A DNA stretch of 64,000 nt from Actinomadura syzygii (lineage in GTDB: Bacteria > Actinomycetota > Actinomycetes > Streptosporangiales > Streptosporangiaceae): assembly GCF_008085905.1 (NCBI RefSeq), contig NZ_VSFF01000004.1, positions 558,001 through 622,000 on the forward strand, in the 5' to 3' direction. Below the pieces are notes generated by a model that saw only the letters and a program-made list of their open reading frames with translations, was not told the DNA's origin and ran no database searches. Positions 60,763 to 64,000 of this stretch are shown piece after piece (position 1 is the stretch's first letter; each line of letters starts with the position of its first letter). A program made the translations under genes and the position numbers.

Positions 60763-61686
60763 ATGTTCAATCTCTCGTGGGTCCGGCGGCACCTGGCGGC
60801 CGTCCGCGCCCTCCTCGTGTTCACCGTCGTGCTCGGCGTCCTGTACCCGCTCGCCGTGTTCGGCGTCGCGCAACTGCCCGGCCTGCACGGCAAAGCAGAA
60901 GGTTCGCTCGTCACGTCCGAGGGCCGGACGGTCGGCAGCGCGCTCATCGGGCAGTCGTTCACCGACAAGGACGGAAATCCGCTCAAGCAGTACTTCCAGA
61001 GCCGTCCGTCCAACGCCGGGGACGGCTACGACCCGACCGCCACGTCCGCGAGCAACCTCGGCCCGGAGGACATCGTCGACACGCTGCCCGACCCGAAACT
61101 CCTCGCGGCGGGCAAGGAGGACGAGAACGCGAAGCAGAGCCTGCTCACGCAGGTCTGCGAGCGCAGCAAGTCCATCGGGGAACTCGACGGGGTGAGCGGT
61201 GCGCGCCCGTTCTGCGCGCCGAGCGGGGTCGGCGCCGTCCTCGCGGTGTTCGGCGAGCGGACCACGGGCGGGGACGTCCCGCACCCGACCCGCGTCGTCA
61301 GCCTGAACGAGCAGGAAGGCGTCGTCAGAGCGCCGTTCGTCGCCGCGTACAAGGGCGTTCGCGTTGAGCTGGCCCGGTACGGCGAGGACTACGCGACGGG
61401 CTTGGTCGTGCCCGTCCGAGGGGACGCGCCCGCCGACCCGGCCGTCCCGCCGGACGCGGTGACCGCGAGCGGCAGCGGCCTCGATCCGCACATCTCCCCC
61501 GCCTACGCGCGGCTCCAGACCGCCCGCGTCGCCACGGCGCGCGGCATCCCGTCCGCCCGAGTCGCAGAGCTGGTCAAACAGCACACCGGCGGGCGGGCGG
61601 TCGGCTTCATGGGCGAACCGGCGGTGAACGTCCTCGAACTCAACCTCGCACTGGACCGGCAGTTCCCCTTCCGGGATCGGCCGTGA
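60763..61686 (+). CDS. kdpC: KdpC, potassium-transporting ATPase subunit
   Basis: 307 residues, longer than E. coli KdpC (190) because of a central insertion. One N-terminal membrane helix ([20 protein letters not shown]) is followed by [16 protein letters not shown] and, near the end, [14 protein letters not shown] and [10 protein letters not shown], all conserved in KdpC. It starts one base after the kdpB stop. No kdpD or kdpE follows; a headless TetR-type fragment in the same frame begins right after the stop. Confidence 0.95.
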   Translation: MFNLSWVRRHLAAVRALLVFTVVLGVLYPLAVFGVAQLPGLHGKAEGSLVTSEGRTVGSALIGQSFTDKDGNPLKQYFQSRPSNAGDGYDPTATSASNLGPEDIVDTLPDPKLLAAGKEDENAKQSLLTQVCERSKSIGELDGVSGARPFCAPSGVGAVLAVFGERTTGGDVPHPTRVVSLNEQEGVVRAPFVAAYKGVRVELARYGEDYATGLVVPVRGDAPADPAVPPDAVTASGSGLDPHISPAYARLQTARVATARGIPSARVAELVKQHTGGRAVGFMGEPAVNVLELNLALDRQFPFRDRP

Positions 61687-61815
61687 CCCTGCGCTGCCGA
61701 CGAGCTGCTGTCCGCGCCCGGCACCGCCGCCGAACGCGTCACCGCGTATCTGCGCCGGGAACGGGACGTCCTGCGCGGCTGCCCCGTCGGACGGCTCACC
61801 CAGGACCCGGACGTC
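61687..61815 (+). pseudogene. 5'-truncated TetR-type ligand-binding domain, no start codon
   Basis: Immediately after the kdpC stop and in the same frame, the sequence encodes ADELLSAPGTAAERV, TAYLRRERDVLRGC and PVGRLTQDP, typical of the middle of TetR-family proteins. There is no ATG or GTG in frame before 61816, and the DNA-binding half is absent. The frame then continues without a stop into the next entry. This looks like the broken 5' portion of a longer gene. Confidence 0.65.
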
Positions 61816-62415
61816 ATGGCCACGCCCGCCCTCCGCGCGCCGGTCGAGGAGACGTTCACCTGGCTGCGCGCCCGGCTGGCCGAAGTCCTCCAGGAGGGAG
61901 TGGATCGCGGGGAACTGAAGCCCTCGGTGAATGCCGTGGCCACCGCGTCCGCGATCGTCGCCTGCCTCCAGGGCGGATACGTCCTGGCCCGCGCCGCCGA
62001 CTCCACCGAGCCGTTCGACCAGGCCATCGCGGGCATCCTCGCGCTGCTCGACGCACACGCCGTCCGCGCCGCGTCCCCGATCAAGCGCACCGTCGTCCTT
62101 GACCAGCTTCTGGCGGAACCTCAGGACACGCATCGGGTCGAGGTCCGCCGCATCACCATCGCTCCCGGCCACGCGGGCGGGCTCCATGTGCACAACGGTC
62201 CGGTGTTCGGCAGCGTCGAGACCGGCTCGGCGGTCTATCAGATCGATGGTGACGCGGCGTCGGTGCTCCGTCCCGGGGACGTGTTCTACGAGCCCGCGGG
62301 CGTCCGCATAGCGCGGTTCGACGCGCGGGACGAGGGCGTGACGTTCCTCGGCTACTTCCTCCTCGCCGCCGGTGAGACGCCCGAGATCACGTTCCCCGAG
62401 GCGGAGAACGGCTAG
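61816..62415 (+). CDS. TetR C-terminal half fused to a cupin domain, lacking the DNA-binding domain
   Basis: 199 residues from the first in-frame ATG. Residues 1-90 match the end of a TetR ligand-binding domain (VEETFTWLRARLAEVLQEGV, ASAIVACLQGGYVLA). Residues 95-195 form a cupin barrel: APGHAGGLHVHNGPVFGSVE supplies the His-x-His and Glu metal ligands and LRPGDVFYEPAGV the second motif. Whether it is expressed is uncertain, because the natural N-terminus appears deleted. It could be a pseudogene, or a cupin protein translated from a secondary start. The stop overlaps the convergent UspA gene by 3 bp. Confidence 0.6.
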   Translation: MATPALRAPVEETFTWLRARLAEVLQEGVDRGELKPSVNAVATASAIVACLQGGYVLARAADSTEPFDQAIAGILALLDAHAVRAASPIKRTVVLDQLLAEPQDTHRVEVRRITIAPGHAGGLHVHNGPVFGSVETGSAVYQIDGDAASVLRPGDVFYEPAGVRIARFDARDEGVTFLGYFLLAAGETPEITFPEAENG

Positions 62416-63269
62416 GCGTCCCCGTTCGGACGCGGCTCGTGGACGACCACCACCGGGCACGAGGCGTGCTCGACCAGCGCCTGGCTCACCGAGCCGAGCA
62501 GCAGCCCGCGGAAGCCGCCGAGGCCCCGCGACCCGACGACGAGCAGCCGCGCGTCCGCCGCTGCCGCGAGCAGCACCTCGCGCGGCGAGCCCGACACGAC
62601 CTCGGCCCGGACGTCCACGCCGGGGTGGCGCTCGCGCATCGGGATCATCAGCCGGGCCTGCCGCGCCTCCGCCGCCGCGCGCATGCCGTCCTCGTCCGCG
62701 AGCGGCGGGAGGTCCTTCACCGGGACCGACTCCCACGCGGTCACGGCGTGGACGGAGTGCCCGCGCGCGTCCGCCTCGGCGAAGGCCAGCTCCAGCGCGG
62801 ACCGGGACGCGGCCGAGCCGTCCACGCCGACCACGACGCGCCCCGGCCCGGCGTCGAGGTCGCCCCGGACGATCACGACCGGGCACGCGGCGTGCGCGGC
62901 GACCTGCGCGCTGACCGAGCCGAGCACGAGCCCGGCGAACCCGCCGAGACCGCGCGGGCCCAGCACGATGAGGTCGGCGCTCCGTCCCACGTCGATCAGT
63001 TCGGCGGCGGCCGGGCCGCGCGCGAGGACGCCCCGCACCGACAGCTCGGGCGCCGCCCTGCGGACGTGCTCGACGCCCTCGTCCACGATCTCCTGCCCGA
63101 GCGCCTGCAAGTCGACGACGGGCACGGCGACCGGGCCGCCGACGTAGACGTTCCACGCGTGCAGCACGGTCAGCGGGACGCCCCGCGCCCGCGCCTCCCC
63201 GGCCGCCCAGTCCAGCGCCTGCACGCCCTTCTTCGAACCGTCGTAGCCGACCACGACACCGGTGATCAT
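62412..63269 (-). CDS. Tandem-domain universal stress protein (UspA family)
   Basis: 285 residues with two UspA domains (about 1-140 and 145-285). Each begins with a VVVGYDGS/VVVGVDGS strand and contains the ATP-binding pattern: GPRGLGGFAGLVLGSVS and GSRGLGGFRGLLLGSVS. The ATG at 63269 has GGGAGGTG upstream. Such proteins accumulate under hypoxia or stationary phase and bind ATP. It is divergent from a pyridoxamine-oxidase-like gene, with DosR-type boxes between them. Confidence 0.95.
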   Translation of the reverse strand: MITGVVVGYDGSKKGVQALDWAAGEARARGVPLTVLHAWNVYVGGPVAVPVVDLQALGQEIVDEGVEHVRRAAPELSVRGVLARGPAAAELIDVGRSADLIVLGPRGLGGFAGLVLGSVSAQVAAHAACPVVIVRGDLDAGPGRVVVGVDGSAASRSALELAFAEADARGHSVHAVTAWESVPVKDLPPLADEDGMRAAAEARQARLMIPMRERHPGVDVRAEVVSGSPREVLLAAAADARLLVVGSRGLGGFRGLLLGSVSQALVEHASCPVVVVHEPRPNGDA

Positions 63270-63362
63270 CAGTCCCGCACCTCCCGTTTCTCGGCCTTGC
63301 GGCCCACTTTCACCCTGCCCCGGACGACGCCGTCCGAAGAGAGGCGTCGGTCCAGATCAGCG

Positions 63363-63398
63363 GGGACCTTCGGCCCTTCCCGGGACCTTGGTCCCTAA
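63363..63398. promoter_or_regulatory. Two DosR/DevR-like boxes
   Basis: GGGACCTTGGTCCC (63382-63395, extended CCCGGGACCTTGGTCCCTAA) closely follows the DosR consensus core GGGAC-T-WW-A-GTCCC. A weaker copy GGGACCTTCGGCCC lies at 63363-63376; the centres are 19 bp apart. They sit 36-68 bp before the flavoprotein ATG and about 90-120 bp before the UspA start, suiting control of both by a dormancy/hypoxia response regulator not encoded in the window. Confidence 0.7.
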
Positions 63399-63430
63399 CG
63401 CGCCGCGCGGCGGGGCGGCACGCTGGACGC

Positions 63431-63853
63431 ATGAAGCTCGACCAGAGCGGCCTGGAGATCCTCGACCGGGACGAGTGCCGCGCTCTCCTCAGCCGCGCCG
63501 CGATCGGACGGATCGTCTTCACCCACCAGGCGCTGCCCGCCGTCCAGCCGGTCAACTTCATCCTCAGCCGGGGCGACATCGTGTTCCGGACGGCCGGGAC
63601 GTCGCGGCTCGCCACGGCCGCCGCCGACACGATCGTCGCCTTCGAGATCGACGACTTCGACACCGCCGCCCGGACGGGCTGGTCGGTGGTCGTCGTCGGC
63701 CGCGCCCGCCGCGCCACCGACCCCCGCGAGATCGCCGCGCTGGCCGCCCTCCCGCTGGAGAGCTGGGCGCCGGGCACGCGCGACACCTTCATCCGGATCC
63801 ACCCCGAGCTGATCACCGGGCGCCGGATCGGCGACGGCGCGCTCGCGTCCTAG
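63431..63853 (+). CDS. Pyridoxamine 5'-phosphate oxidase-like flavin-binding protein
   Basis: 140 residues. A split-barrel fold is suggested by LDRDECRALLSRAAIGRIVF, then VQPVNFILSRGDIVFRTAG and AFEIDDFDTAARTGWSVVVVGRA, a pattern common to small PNPOx-like or F420/FMN-binding proteins. The substrate is unknown. It is divergent from the UspA gene and preceded by DosR-type boxes; proteins of this type belong to dormancy regulons in actinobacteria. Its stop overlaps the end of a convergent gene by 4 bp. Confidence 0.88.
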   Translation: MKLDQSGLEILDRDECRALLSRAAIGRIVFTHQALPAVQPVNFILSRGDIVFRTAGTSRLATAAADTIVAFEIDDFDTAARTGWSVVVVGRARRATDPREIAALAALPLESWAPGTRDTFIRIHPELITGRRIGDGALAS

Positions 63854-64000
63854 GGCGTCGCCGGGGCCCCGGCCGCGGACAGTTCCAGCAGCCTCGCCTG
63901 CGTCGCCTCAAGCCTTCGCACTACCAACTCGGCGAAGCGGCGCGTCAGCTCGTACCCCATGGCCGGGTCGACCGCGCAGAGCGTCCGGACGAGCCGCCCG
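63850..64000 (-). CDS. C-terminal end of a probable cyclic-nucleotide-binding (Crp-like) protein, cut by window edge
   Basis: Only the last 49 codons are visible, with the stop at 63852-63850. The fragment reads RLVRTLCAVDPAMGYELTRR, then FAELVVRRLEATQARLLELS. This matches the long C-terminal helix typical of Crp-type cyclic-nucleotide-binding domains (DPALG...R...ERLQATR...LLDL). No DNA-binding domain follows, so it may be a stand-alone sensor domain. Placement beside UspA and PNPOx-like genes fits a dormancy cluster. Confidence 0.6.
   Translation of the reverse strand, partial: GRLVRTLCAVDPAMGYELTRRFAELVVRRLEATQARLLELSAAGAPATP

Noticed and set aside
58374..61013. Minus-strand frame of 879 codons antisense to kdpBC, and others at 56665-58644 and 60721-63156
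   Set aside because: Antisense to clear kdp and UspA genes, with compositionally biased translations lacking motifs.

Overview
The window is GC-rich actinomycete DNA with strong third-position GC bias, GTG starts and tightly coupled genes. A Streptosporangiales/Thermomonosporaceae-type host is a guess, not a proof. About 45 kb on the minus strand is one modular type I polyketide synthase (PKS) locus. The rest is a mixed right flank.

PKS locus (1-46904, transcribed right to left): metallophosphoesterase, phosphopantetheinyl transferase, a 3-module PKS (29816-45283), a 3-module PKS ending in a thioesterase (13565-29809), a proline-iminopeptidase-type hydrolase (12498-13403), a 2-module PKS (2017-12495), and a further PKS cut by the left edge (1-1946). 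All eight complete modules are KS-AT-DH-KR-ACP with no enoylreductase, so the chain should be an extended polyene. Seven ATs carry the malonyl signature (GHSIGE/HAFH). Only the last, beside the thioesterase, carries the methylmalonyl signature (GHSQGE/YASH), so the acyl terminus should be alpha-methylated. The iminopeptidase-type hydrolase resembles VinJ of vicenistatin biosynthesis, which removes an aminoacyl protecting group from an amino-primed chain before macrolactam closure. The best reading is therefore a beta-amino-acid-primed polyene macrolactam. The loading and starter genes must lie left of the window, and the gene order is not the assembly order because the TE protein sits in the middle.

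Right flank: a Nudix hydrolase overlapping an unrecognised 505-residue protein (46985-49133); a small ABC transporter operon with two extra membrane proteins (49392-51458), divergent from a LAL-type LuxR regulator (51599-54250); a YggS-type PLP-homeostasis protein divergent from a MocR/PdxR-type PLP-dependent regulator across a 43-bp spacer holding a dyad (54266-56426); a kdp potassium-ATPase operon with an extra small peptide but no kdpDE (56778-61686), bordered on both sides by truncated regulator genes; and a dormancy-type group (tandem UspA, pyridoxamine-oxidase-like flavoprotein, partial cyclic-nucleotide-binding protein) with two DosR/DevR-like boxes (62412-64000).

No tRNA, rRNA, CRISPR array, insertion sequence or phage gene was seen. 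Repeats within the PKS are homologous module segments, some nearly identical at DNA level.
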